Assembly: GCA_964520585.1 (NCBI GenBank)
Contig: CAZFOO010000017.1
Coordinates: forward strand, 1 to 54,337
DNA: 54,337 nucleotides
Direction: 5' to 3'
Source: PXAP01 sp964520585
GTDB lineage: Bacteria; Bacteroidota; Bacteroidia; Bacteroidales; PUMT01
Below, one piece after another: positions 18,248-26,757 of this stretch. The notes beneath the pieces are model-generated. The model was not told where the DNA came from, made no database searches, and worked only from the letters and a program-made list of their open reading frames with translations. The position numbers and the translations under genes are program-made. Positions within the stretch are counted from its first letter, which is position 1. Each line of letters begins with the position of its first letter.

Positions 18248-19681
18248 TCAGAGGCCGAATGCATAATATCTTACTGAGCCATCTGGATAAATTCCTTCCA
18301 GAAGAACTCCTCCTTCAAAATCTTCAAGGATGTTACGAACATCTGAAGGATCATTAACAGGTTTATTATTGATCTGAACAATAATAAAGCCTTCCCTTAC
18401 ATTGGCGGAGCGGAGTTTTCCTGGCATGAGCTCTATTACCTGTACACCATTTGGAATATTAAGCCTCTCTTTGAGCTCACTGTCAACCTCCCTCAACCGG
18501 GCTCCCAGAAAGGCTTCCTGGGGTTCTATCAAATCCATTTGGCCTTCAATATTACGCAGGGTTACGGAAATTTCCTGTGTCTTGCCGTTTCTTCTGATTA
18601 AAACGTCCACTTCGTCCTTCGGACGGTACCTGGCAATCCTCTCCTGCAGTTCGGGCATGCTGTTAATCCTGGTGTCATCTATCTGTAATATCACGTCACC
18701 TTCCATGATACCTGCATCCCTGGCGGCTCCCCCTTCAGTTACCTCAGCAACATAGACCCCTTCTACCCTTTCAAGTCCCTCTTCGCGCGCCAGTTCTGCG
18801 GTAACTGTAGCAGCACGTACTCCAAGCAGGGCTCTTTGGACCTCACCAAATTCAATAATATCCTCAACCACCTTTTGGACAATGCTGACCGGCACGGCAA
18901 AGGCATTACCGGCACTTGCACCGGTGGGGGAAATAATTAGGGTAGGAATACCCACAAGTTCTCCCCGGAGGTTTACGAGGGCGCCCCCACTGTTTCCCTG
19001 GTTAATGGCAGCATCGGTCTGTATAAACGATTCGATGGCAAAATCACCAGCCTGCCTGGCAAGAAATCCAAATCCACGGCCTTTGGCACTGACAATTCCT
19101 GCAGTTACCGTGGAAGTTAGATTCATGGGATTACCCACGGCCAGTACCCACTGACCGATCCTTAACTCATCGGAATCGCCATATTCTATGAAATGCAAGT
19201 CATTTTGCTCAATCTTCAGAACAGCAAGATCGGTATTCGGATCTGCTCCTATTACTTCGGCCTCAAACGAACGTCCGTCATTCAGGGTAACATCAATCCT
19301 GGTTGCTCCTTCTATAACATGATTATTGGTTACGATATAACCGTCTTCCGAAACTATAACTCCGGAGCCGATCCCCTGTACCGGTTGGCTCTCACGTTCA
19401 CGTGGACCGAAGAAAAAATCATACATGGGGTCACTTCTACGTTCGCGTTGCGAAATCGTGGTAACGTGAACCACCCCGTGAACAGTTTTTTCAGCCGCAT
19501 AGGTAAAATCGAATTTATCAGCCTCAAAATCATCCGGGAGACTGGCAAACCAAGTTGGTTGTTGCTCTCTGTAAGTTACCTCATGTACTGCTGACGGAGC
19601 TATCTGTGTGTAAGCAAAAACGGCAACCAGTCCGGCGATAAGGGCTACTGCGAAATAAACCAGAATGTTTCTTATTTTCAT
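18248..19681 (-). CDS. degQ: DegQ/HtrA family periplasmic serine protease with two PDZ domains
   Basis: 477 residues. An uncleaved or signal-type hydrophobic segment (about 5-28) directs it to the periplasm. The trypsin-like protease domain shows the full triad: His121 in TNNHVIEGA, Asp151 in DPNTDLAVLKI and Ser231 in NQGNSGGAL. Two PDZ domains follow (about 280-375 and 385-470; the first includes EGGAARDAGIMEGDVILQI). HtrA proteins degrade or refold misfolded envelope proteins under stress. Length and layout match the DegP/DegQ class. The gene stands alone, with a strong terminator behind it and a divergent dapF upstream. Choosing between degP and degQ names is not possible from sequence alone. 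Confidence 0.93.
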   Translation of the reverse strand: MKIRNILVYFAVALIAGLVAVFAYTQIAPSAVHEVTYREQQPTWFASLPDDFEADKFDFTYAAEKTVHGVVHVTTISQRERRSDPMYDFFFGPRERESQPVQGIGSGVIVSEDGYIVTNNHVIEGATRIDVTLNDGRSFEAEVIGADPNTDLAVLKIEQNDLHFIEYGDSDELRIGQWVLAVGNPMNLTSTVTAGIVSAKGRGFGFLARQAGDFAIESFIQTDAAINQGNSGGALVNLRGELVGIPTLIISPTGASAGNAFAVPVSIVQKVVEDIIEFGEVQRALLGVRAATVTAELAREEGLERVEGVYVAEVTEGGAARDAGIMEGDVILQIDDTRINSMPELQERIARYRPKDEVDVLIRRNGKTQEISVTLRNIEGQMDLIEPQEAFLGARLREVDSELKERLNIPNGVQVIELMPGKLRSANVREGFIIVQINNKPVNDPSDVRNILEDFEGGVLLEGIYPDGSVRYYAFGL

Positions 19682-20001
19682 AATTATAGATTTTTGTTAT
19701 TTAAGTATAAAACAAACACTATTTTATACCATAATGTTTATTATTTTGTCTTATTGTTTGGTTGTATCTTTGTTACTTAATTTCGTTATGAAACTAGCCA
19801 TGCAATAATTTTGATATAATAGCAGATAAAGATTAATAAATGCCCGGAACCTACATTTACAAAAATAATGCCTTTGGCAGCATAGTTGACATAACGTCTG
19901 GTTAAATAAATATAAAAAATCCATTATCAGATCATTCATCTGCCGGCAGCTTATATCTACACTAAATAATTTAATTTAAGAAAACAGGTCAACGAGAAAA
20001 A
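19682..20001. other. Divergent promoter region between degQ and dapF
   Basis: 320 bp, no credible gene. A plus-strand TATCTTTG (19765-19772) fits the Bacteroidota -7 consensus TAnnTTTG, with TTTG at 19745-19748; the 16-nt spacing is short, so the promoter call is weak. The remainder is featureless A/T-rich sequence. Confidence 0.4.
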
Positions 20002-20802
20002 ATGAAAATACCATTCTGGAAATATCACGGCAACGGTAATGATTTTGTTATTACCGACAACCGCAGCGGGTTCTTCCCCGTCGGAAACCAGGCTCTTGTT
20101 AAGGCAATATGTAACAGGAACTTTGGGGTCGGGGCAGACGGGATGATGCTCCTTGAAGATGCAGAGGGCTTCGATTTCCACATGCGGTACTTCAATTCCG
20201 ATGGATTGGAGGGGAGCATGTGCGGAAATGGTGGACGGTGCATGGTTCATTTTGCAAAAGAGATTGGGCTTATAAAAAAAACTGCCATATTTTCAGGCAT
20301 TGACGGTACACATGAGGCTACACTAGACCATAATGACATAGTGCATCTCAAAATGCAGGATGTTACCGAAATAACAAAGAATGATCAGGCATATATAATA
20401 AATACCGGTTCGCCTCACTATATATTATTTGCCGGAGGCATCAATGAACTGGATGTCGTGGAGGAGGGACGCAAGATAAGATATAACCGGGAATACAGCG
20501 AGGAGGGAATAAATGTTAATTTTGTGGAACCCGCCGGGGACGATATACTGATCAGGACATACGAAAGGGGCGTTGAAAACGAAACCCTTGCCTGCGGAAC
20601 CGGGTCGGTGGCTGCAGCCCTATGCACGGTTATCAAAAGTGGAAACGAACGGAACAGGATAACTATCCAGACCAAAGGAGGTCCGCTTGAAGTAAGTTTC
20701 AGACAAACCGGGAAATCATCTTTCAGCGATATCTGGCTTACAGGTCCCGCAAGAAAAGTCTTCAGCGGCACTCTCGAAACAGGAGCTCTGACTGTTACCT
20801 GA
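20002..20802 (+). CDS. dapF: Diaminopimelate epimerase
   Basis: 266 residues, normal length. It converts LL- to meso-diaminopimelate in lysine and peptidoglycan precursor synthesis in the cytoplasm. Both catalytic cysteines are present in the expected contexts: Cys74 in MCGNGGRCM and Cys198 in ERGVENETLACGTGSVAAA. The N-terminal HGNGNDFV and FGVGADGMM motifs are also intact. The start at ATG 20002 fits the usual MKIPFWKYHGNGNDF beginning. It ends 13 bp from a convergent methyltransferase gene. A Bacteroidota with meso-DAP peptidoglycan is consistent with this gene. Confidence 0.96.
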   Translation: MKIPFWKYHGNGNDFVITDNRSGFFPVGNQALVKAICNRNFGVGADGMMLLEDAEGFDFHMRYFNSDGLEGSMCGNGGRCMVHFAKEIGLIKKTAIFSGIDGTHEATLDHNDIVHLKMQDVTEITKNDQAYIINTGSPHYILFAGGINELDVVEEGRKIRYNREYSEEGINVNFVEPAGDDILIRTYERGVENETLACGTGSVAAALCTVIKSGNERNRITIQTKGGPLEVSFRQTGKSSFSDIWLTGPARKVFSGTLETGALTVT

Positions 20803-20815
20803 AAAGGTTCTAAAA

Positions 20816-21433
20816 CTAGGGTTTTATGGCTACCATGCGGATAACACTTGCCGGTCCTTTGTGAAAAAAACCTTCATCGAGCTCTATTTCCTCTTTATAG
20901 AGGGTTTCAATATTCAGGGATTTGAAATCATCCTTCAAACAGGCAATGTCGTAAAGCATATCAATGTTTCCCGGTCCCCCGCTCTTGAAATTAAGCTGCT
21001 CCTTCGAGAATGCCTCAATAAAGAAAAATCCACCGCTCCTGAGTGAATTGACAAGCTTTTGGTGAATATACGACCTGTTACGAGGTTTAAAATGGATATG
21101 TATCAGGGCAATTGCATCGTACATATCCTTTTCCAGCTCATGAAATTCAATATCTGCAGTAAAATAGTCTATATTTACCCCTTCACGGCGTGCAAGTTCA
21201 AGAGCTTTTGTCCTTGCATTCAGGCTGAAATCGAAGGCATCAACTTCCCAGCCCCTATTGGCAGCAAATACGGCGTTTCTCCCTTCCCCTTCGGCAGGCA
21301 ATAATATCCTGCCGGGCTGAACACCCTCAATGAAGGTTTTGAAGAAAACATTCGGATGTTCACCATACACATAATCCTTATTCCTGTATCTCTCCTCCCA
21401 GAATTCTCTCATTTTAAAACTACATTTGTCCAT
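20816..21433 (-). CDS. Class I SAM-dependent methyltransferase (TehB/thiopurine-type fold)
   Basis: 205 residues; Met8 (21412) is an alternative start giving MREFWEERYRNKDYVYGEHPN, the more usual beginning for this family. A Rossmann methyltransferase domain covers most of the protein: motif I is RILLPAEGEGRNAVFAA, with the acidic end of beta-2 in WEVDAFDFS and motif IV in MYDAIALIHIHF. Similar proteins are annotated as methyltransferase domain 11 or tellurite-resistance TehB-like, but the substrate is unknown. It stands alone, convergent with dapF. I do not assign a specific reaction. Confidence 0.8.
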   Translation of the reverse strand: MDKCSFKMREFWEERYRNKDYVYGEHPNVFFKTFIEGVQPGRILLPAEGEGRNAVFAANRGWEVDAFDFSLNARTKALELARREGVNIDYFTADIEFHELEKDMYDAIALIHIHFKPRNRSYIHQKLVNSLRSGGFFFIEAFSKEQLNFKSGGPGNIDMLYDIACLKDDFKSLNIETLYKEEIELDEGFFHKGPASVIRMVAIKP

Positions 21434-21656
21434 TAAAACCAGCCGGAATTTATTGTAAAATATAACAAATCTTTACCTGTGCTATGTTATCGTGCCAAAA
21501 TTAGTATCTTTTAGCAAATATACATCTAATGAATCCCCGTGATCCTGTGTCTCATAAAATACAAAAAATAAACCAGGAAGCTCCATCCATTTAAAGCACT
21601 AAACATGAATTACATGCCAAACATAATTAATTTAATATTTACTTGATTAACTTGTT

Positions 21657-21678
21657 TATTCAGGATGCATCCTGAATA
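21657..21678. promoter_or_regulatory. Perfect 22-bp palindrome, probable operator
   Basis: The half-site TATTCAGGATG is followed immediately by its exact reverse complement, without a loop, about 110 bp upstream of the methyltransferase at 21788. Gapless palindromes of this length are typical of dimeric regulator sites and poor as RNA hairpins. The regulator is unknown. Confidence 0.6.
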
Positions 21679-21732
21679 GACCTAATAATAGCATGAATAA
21701 TCAACCGCAGGTTAAAATTTTGTAACTTCTTG

Positions 21733-21756
21733 ACGAAATTTTGATTTCGTGTTTTT
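21733..21756 (+). terminator. Attenuator-like hairpin just before the methyltransferase gene
   Basis: ACGAAAT and ATTTCGT pair around a TTTG loop and are followed by GTTTTTTAC. The structure resembles a weak intrinsic terminator or attenuator about 30 bp before ATG 21788. The 7-bp A/T-rich stem makes it uncertain. Confidence 0.4.
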
Positions 21757-21787
21757 TACAGAATAAATATTAATCAGTTATAAAAAT

Positions 21788-22912
21788 ATGAATTATTCAT
21801 CGAATATCATAAAACCGGGTGACGAAACAGGTGATTTTTTGCCTGGAGAGCTTGTGAAGCCAAAAATATTTGACTTAAACGAACCACTCCCGGTATTCGG
21901 TGCAGGAATGGATTACCGTATCATATTAAATAAACTTGAAACACATAACGGGATACTGGTACACGGTAGCTTCCCCACTGCCTTAGCCTTTTACACCTGG
22001 CTCAGAAAGAAGCTCACTTCAAAATACCCGGTTCATAACCATATTTCATCAAGAAGAACAAGGGAGATAGTAGCTGAAAAAACTAACAAGATATTTGTAA
22101 GGATAAGTCACCATAAAATTGATCTTGAAAAGGCTCCGGAGATACCATGGCTGAAGTTTTTTTATCCTGACAGAAAAGAATTTCTGATTTCACTGCCTGA
22201 TATACTGGGGATGAACGGTGCCTGGCAGTGGTATAAAAACGGGATCGAATATCCTGTTATTAACCACAGGATCCATCCTTTTTATGGAGTATATTTCCCT
22301 ACCCGCACCGGACACCTGCTCATGTTTGACAAATGGCTTGAAAAAAACAGGGACCGGTTTGTAAATGCAATTGATATCGGGACCGGCTGTGGGATCCTGA
22401 GCTTCATCATGGCAAAACACAACATTAAAACCATACATGCTACAGATATAAATCCAAATGCGGTATGGAGCACGGCGCAGGAGGTGCGGCGACTCGGACT
22501 GAAAGGCAGGATAACCGTTGAGCAGGCACCTTTCTTCGGTTCTTTGGAAGAATTCGGGGGACTGGCAGTGTTTAACCCGCCGTGGGTACCCGGGAAACAT
22601 AATGATATATTAGACAAGGGTATATACTATGAAAAGAGGTTTTTTGATCAATTCTTTATTGATGTGGAAAATAAAATGAAGCCTGACAGCACCCTGGCAA
22701 TCATCTTTTCAAATTATGCTGTTGAAGCCGGTATAACAGACAATAATCCTATTGAATATAATCTGAAGAGAAGCAAAAAATTGATTCTTTCCGAAAAAAT
22801 TACCCGGCAGGTGGATGAAAGGACAACTAGAAAGTCAAAAACCTGGATCAACCGGATCAGAGAAAAAGAACAAACCGAATTATGGATATTAAAGATGGGG
22901 TCAGACCAATAA
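21788..22912 (+). CDS. HemK/PrmC-like methyltransferase with an extra N-terminal domain
   Basis: 374 residues. The C-terminal part (from about 190) is a class I methyltransferase of the small-domain type: motif I is AIDIGTGCGILSFIMAKH, followed by IHATDINPNAV and the catalytic-type motif NPPW in AVFNPPWVPGKHND. NPPY/NPPW is typical of enzymes that methylate amide or exocyclic amino nitrogens (PrmC on release factors, or DNA/RNA adenine and guanine). The first about 185 residues (for example PVFGAGMDYRIILNKLETHNG) match nothing I recognise and could bind the substrate. It has its own spacer with a palindrome and ends 9 bp from a convergent peptidase gene. The substrate is unknown. Confidence 0.75.
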   Translation: MNYSSNIIKPGDETGDFLPGELVKPKIFDLNEPLPVFGAGMDYRIILNKLETHNGILVHGSFPTALAFYTWLRKKLTSKYPVHNHISSRRTREIVAEKTNKIFVRISHHKIDLEKAPEIPWLKFFYPDRKEFLISLPDILGMNGAWQWYKNGIEYPVINHRIHPFYGVYFPTRTGHLLMFDKWLEKNRDRFVNAIDIGTGCGILSFIMAKHNIKTIHATDINPNAVWSTAQEVRRLGLKGRITVEQAPFFGSLEEFGGLAVFNPPWVPGKHNDILDKGIYYEKRFFDQFFIDVENKMKPDSTLAIIFSNYAVEAGITDNNPIEYNLKRSKKLILSEKITRQVDERTTRKSKTWINRIREKEQTELWILKMGSDQ

Positions 22913-22921
22913 ACATGTTTA

Positions 22922-24349
22922 TCATGTGCCCGATCCATCCTGTTTTGATCCGGTTATAATGCGGATCAGTTCCCGGTAGGTAGCAATACCTTGTTCAAGG
23001 GCATCAATCGGCATCCGTTCATTTACATTGTGAATGGTTTCGAGCAGGTGAACGGGAAGGTAAACAGGCAGAATGCCGTAGGCAGGTATTCCGTGGGCCC
23101 TAAAATAATCATTGTCATTTGCAGCCGGAGCAAGGATGGGCAACACCTCCGATCCGGGAAAAACTTCCTGAAGCGCATCTTTCATATAATAGTAATATTC
23201 ATCCACGCTTGTAGCGGGGGTCTGTCTTCTCTCGTGCAGAATTCTTATCTCAACATTTTCATTGTCAAGTGTTTTAGTTATATCTTCAAGAAATTGCCCG
23301 GTGCTGACTTCGGGCAGAAGCCTGCAATCCAGAACAGCTCTTATTTCCTGGGGTACCTGGTTAGTTGCACCTGGTGGAGTATTTATAGAGGTGACAGTTA
23401 TTGTGTTGGTTATTAAAGAACGAATCACCTCCTCTCTTTTCATGGGAGGAATTACAAGAGGCCTGAAGAGCCAGATATTTCTCAGGGCAAGTCCCCTGAG
23501 GCCACCCTCTATTCTGCCAAGTTCACTGAACATGTTCCTTGTTGTCTCGGAAAACTCCACCTTTCTGCTTCTTTCAAGAAGCCGGTTAAGTGCCCTGTTC
23601 TTTTGCCTGACAACATAATCGGAAGGTGGTATGGCAGCATGTCCCGAAGTGCTTGTCCGCAATATCAGTTCAATCCACAGACTTCGCTTGAAAGCTACGG
23701 ATACCCCAAAAAGCTGCCTGTCTGCTTTTCTTTTTAAAACTCCGGGAATCCCGGCCCCACCCTCACCATATACTACTACAGGGTTGAGGTAATCCATGAA
23801 TTCTCCGGCAACTACACCAGCTCCCCTGTAACCTCCTGTTTCTTCTCCTGAAACCGATAGCATGGTAATATTATAAGGAAGATCAACTTCCGAGGCCAGA
23901 TCGAGATAATATTCCATAGCCATCAGCTGCATCACTCCTTTGCCCTTATCGTCAATTGCTCCCCTGCCCCATACTTTACCATCTGCAATGGCTCCGGAAA
24001 AAGGGGGATGAGTATATTGACGTTCAAGCTCTGCAGAAGGAGGAACAACATCTATGTGATTCAAAAGCACAACATTTGGCTTGCCGCTTTCAAGTGGATA
24101 AAGTGAAGCAGTAAAATTAAAACTTCCCGGCTCATCGGTAAGGACATCAACATGAAAACCTTTCTGCCGGGCAACTGTTGAAAAAAACAGGCCGGCCATG
24201 CGTTCATTGCCGGTAACAGAGGAATGCCTGATATACCTGCTTAAAAGTTGTGCGGAATGTGGAACAGTGTCGGTTCCATTATATTCAGGATGAGCAATAC
24301 CGGCAAAAAGAAAATGAGAAACAATTATTAAAAGAAAGGTTTTACACAT
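22922..24349 (-). CDS. Exported M20/M25/M40 family zinc peptidase
   Basis: 475 residues with an N-terminal signal peptide (about 1-19). The metal site is complete: His98 and Asp100 in LLNHIDVVP, Asp133 in WGRGAIDDKG, the catalytic Glu169 with Glu170 in SVSGEETGG, Glu196 in VVYGEGGAG, and a late His in LLETIHNVNERM. A dimerisation lid lies between (about 215-330, including SGHAAIPPS). Such enzymes are di-zinc aminoacylases, carboxypeptidases or dipeptidases. The export signal suggests peptide turnover in the periplasm or outside. The substrate is unresolved. A 20-bp palindrome lies about 120 bp upstream. Confidence 0.88.
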   Translation of the reverse strand: MCKTFLLIIVSHFLFAGIAHPEYNGTDTVPHSAQLLSRYIRHSSVTGNERMAGLFFSTVARQKGFHVDVLTDEPGSFNFTASLYPLESGKPNVVLLNHIDVVPPSAELERQYTHPPFSGAIADGKVWGRGAIDDKGKGVMQLMAMEYYLDLASEVDLPYNITMLSVSGEETGGYRGAGVVAGEFMDYLNPVVVYGEGGAGIPGVLKRKADRQLFGVSVAFKRSLWIELILRTSTSGHAAIPPSDYVVRQKNRALNRLLERSRKVEFSETTRNMFSELGRIEGGLRGLALRNIWLFRPLVIPPMKREEVIRSLITNTITVTSINTPPGATNQVPQEIRAVLDCRLLPEVSTGQFLEDITKTLDNENVEIRILHERRQTPATSVDEYYYYMKDALQEVFPGSEVLPILAPAANDNDYFRAHGIPAYGILPVYLPVHLLETIHNVNERMPIDALEQGIATYRELIRIITGSKQDGSGT

Positions 24350-24466
24350 AACACAAAAATATAATTAATGCAAAACAAAGCTAAATAAAATTAACAAACC
24401 GGCATGAGCAAAGTTCATAACCCGGAACACAGGTACAGTCTACAGCCTTAAGGCAAGAGGGAATTT

Positions 24467-24486
24467 ACCCCTGAAATTTCAGGGGT
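24467..24486. promoter_or_regulatory. Perfect 20-bp palindrome upstream of the M20 peptidase
   Basis: ACCCCTGAAATTTCAGGGGT has no loop and lies in the 260-bp spacer between gyrB and the peptidase gene, 118 bp before the peptidase start. It suits a dimeric regulator better than a terminator, since no T tract follows in either direction. The rest of the spacer shows nothing recognisable. Confidence 0.55.
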
Positions 24487-24609
24487 TAACAGAAAATTAA
24501 CCACAGGGAAGATACATGGAATACCCTGATGCTAAAACACGTGCAAGAGGGTTTAGGAATTAACGGTATGAAGGCTAAAGGTTTTACAAAGCCGGATCAT
24601 AGCAGAACA

Positions 24610-26595
24610 TCAGACATCTATATTGGCATATTTGGCATGCTGTTCAATAAATTCCCTTCGTGGAGGGACTTCATCTCCCATAAGCATAGCAAATATCCTG
24701 TCAGCTTCGGCAGCATTTTCAATCGTTACCTGCCTTAATTTCCTGGACTCGGGATTCATTGTGGTTTCCCAGAGCTGTTCTGCATTCATTTCTCCCAGTC
24801 CTTTATATCTCTGAAGATGAATACCGCTCTCCGAACCCTGGCCAAGTTCAAGTACAGCTGCCTTGCGTTCTTCCTCTGACCAGCAGTACCTTTCATGTTT
24901 ACCCTTTTTAATTAAATAAAGGGGCGGGGTAGCTATATACAAATATCCGCGTTTTATAAGCTCAAGCATGTGCCTGAAGAAAAAGGTCATTATCAGCGTG
25001 GATATGTGACTTCCGTCTACATCGGCATCGGTCATAATCACAACCTTGTAATACCTGATCTTTTCAAGATTAAGCTCTTTGGAATCTTCATCGGTTCCTA
25101 TGCTCACACCAAGAGCAGTAAAAATATTCTTTATCTCTTCATTCTCAAATATCTTGTGAGGCATTGCTTTTTCCACATTCAGGATCTTACCTCTTAAGGG
25201 AAGTATTGCCTGGAATTTCCTGTCCCTTCCCTGTTTTGCAGTACCACCGGCTGAATCTCCCTCAACAAGGAATATCTCCGAACCAGACGGATCACGCTCC
25301 GAACAATCGGCCAGTTTACCAGGAAGGCCCGATCCCGACAGCACATTTTTGCGCTGCACCAGTTCCCTGGCTTTTCTTGCAGCATGTCGAGCAGTAGCAG
25401 CAAGAATAACCTTTTGTACAATGCTTTTTGCATCTTTTGGATTCTCTTCAAGATAATTAAAAAGCGCCGTACTTATAGCCTGGTCAACGGCTCCCATTAC
25501 TTCCGAATTTCCAAGCTTCGTTTTCGTCTGCCCCTCAAACTGTGGTTCCTGGACTTTTATCGATAAAACCGCTGTCAATCCTTCCCTGAAATCATCTCCG
25601 CTTATATCAAACTTTAGTTTGCTGAGCATCCCTGATTTCTCGGCATAGTTTTTAAGTGTCCGTGTAAGTCCCCGACGGAACCCGGAAAGATGAGTGCCAC
25701 CCTCAATTGTATTAATATTATTCACATAAGAATGAACATTCTCCGAAAATGATGTATTATACTGAAGAGCAATCTCAACAGGAATATCATTTTTTTCTGT
25801 TTCAATGTAAATAACATCTTCTATTATGCTTTCCCTGGTAGCGTCAAGAAATTTGGCAAACTCTTTCAGACCTTCTTCAGAATAATAAGATTCATGACGG
25901 TAAGACACATCCTCAGATTCATCAGCATTGCCGTTTCCATTTTCTTCCACATCCCTTTTATCAGTAATACTCAGCCTGATTCCCTTATTAAGAAATGCCA
26001 GTTCACGAAGACGGCTTGAAAGTATTTCATAATGAAATTCCGTTGTGGCAAAAATTGTTTTATCCGGATAAAAAGTAACTATAGTCCCGGTTTTTTCAGT
26101 TTCACCTACTTCTCTTACTTCGGCCAAAGGCTTTCCGGCAGTATATTCCTGATAGTAAACTTTCCCTTTGCGGTGCACATTAACATAAAGACGGGATGAC
26201 AATGCATTTACACAGGATACACCAACGCCATGCAATCCACCTGAGACTTTATAGGATTCCTTGTCAAATTTACCACCTGCATGCAATACAGTCATCACCA
26301 CTTCGAGAGCGGACTTTTTTTCTTTTTCATGGTAATCGACCGGAATACCGCGTCCGTCATCAGCTACTGTAATCGAGCCATCCTCATTAATAACAAGATC
26401 GATATTCCTGCAATAGCCTACCATGGCTTCATCAATGGAATTGTCAATCACCTCGTATACCAGATGGTGAAGACCTTTGATCCCTACATCACCAATATAC
26501 ATCGCCGGACGCTTACGTACCGCTTCAAGTCCTTCAAGGACCTGAATGCTGTCTGCCAAATATTCCCTTTGCTTTTTGATTTCTTCCTGTTCCAT
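24610..26595 (-). CDS. gyrB: DNA gyrase subunit B
   Basis: 661 residues, a normal length for Bacteroidota GyrB. It supplies the ATPase and TOPRIM parts of the A2B2 gyrase that introduces negative supercoils. The GHKL ATPase has the catalytic Glu48 and Asn52 in EVIDNSIDEA, plus DGRGIPVDYH and SGGLHGVGVSCVNALS. The TOPRIM domain has EGDSAGGTAKQGRDR and MTDADVDGSHI, followed by QRYKGLGEMNAEQLWETTMNP. The start MEQEEIKKQREYLADSIQVLEGLEAVRKRPAMYIG is typical of GyrB rather than ParE. It is a single-gene unit downstream of the barrel gene and separated from it by a terminator. Confidence 0.95.
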   Translation of the reverse strand: MEQEEIKKQREYLADSIQVLEGLEAVRKRPAMYIGDVGIKGLHHLVYEVIDNSIDEAMVGYCRNIDLVINEDGSITVADDGRGIPVDYHEKEKKSALEVVMTVLHAGGKFDKESYKVSGGLHGVGVSCVNALSSRLYVNVHRKGKVYYQEYTAGKPLAEVREVGETEKTGTIVTFYPDKTIFATTEFHYEILSSRLRELAFLNKGIRLSITDKRDVEENGNGNADESEDVSYRHESYYSEEGLKEFAKFLDATRESIIEDVIYIETEKNDIPVEIALQYNTSFSENVHSYVNNINTIEGGTHLSGFRRGLTRTLKNYAEKSGMLSKLKFDISGDDFREGLTAVLSIKVQEPQFEGQTKTKLGNSEVMGAVDQAISTALFNYLEENPKDAKSIVQKVILAATARHAARKARELVQRKNVLSGSGLPGKLADCSERDPSGSEIFLVEGDSAGGTAKQGRDRKFQAILPLRGKILNVEKAMPHKIFENEEIKNIFTALGVSIGTDEDSKELNLEKIRYYKVVIMTDADVDGSHISTLIMTFFFRHMLELIKRGYLYIATPPLYLIKKGKHERYCWSEEERKAAVLELGQGSESGIHLQRYKGLGEMNAEQLWETTMNPESRKLRQVTIENAAEADRIFAMLMGDEVPPRREFIEQHAKYANIDV

Positions 26596-26676
26596 TAAAT
26601 ATATTAAGATTAATCTACCTGTTTTAAAAACAATTAAAGCTTTTTAAAAATTATGTAAATATACTAAAAATAAAGC

Positions 26677-26705
26677 TTTCCGGAGCATGATATCACCTCC
26701 GGAAA
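26677..26705 (-). terminator. Intrinsic terminator between the barrel gene and gyrB
   Basis: TTTCCGGAG pairs perfectly with CTCCGGAAA across an 11-nt loop. In the minus direction it is followed by GCTTTATTTTTAG. It ends the TPR-barrel transcript before gyrB. Confidence 0.75.
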
Positions 26706-26757
26706 ACCGGTTTTTTCAACAATTAACTAACAGGCTTATAAGCTGACTAAATGCACC

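Larger units (their letters stand above)
21434..21787. other. Divergent regulatory spacer with palindrome and hairpin
   Basis: 354 bp between two divergent methyltransferase genes, with no gene. It contains a perfect 22-bp palindrome (21657-21678) and a small hairpin followed by a T run (21733-21756), both on the side of the plus-strand gene. Confidence 0.6.

Noticed and set aside
19751..19939. 62-codon frame in the degQ-dapF spacer
   Set aside because: Composition reflects A/T-rich non-coding sequence (many Phe, Leu, Tyr, Cys), and there is no ribosome site.
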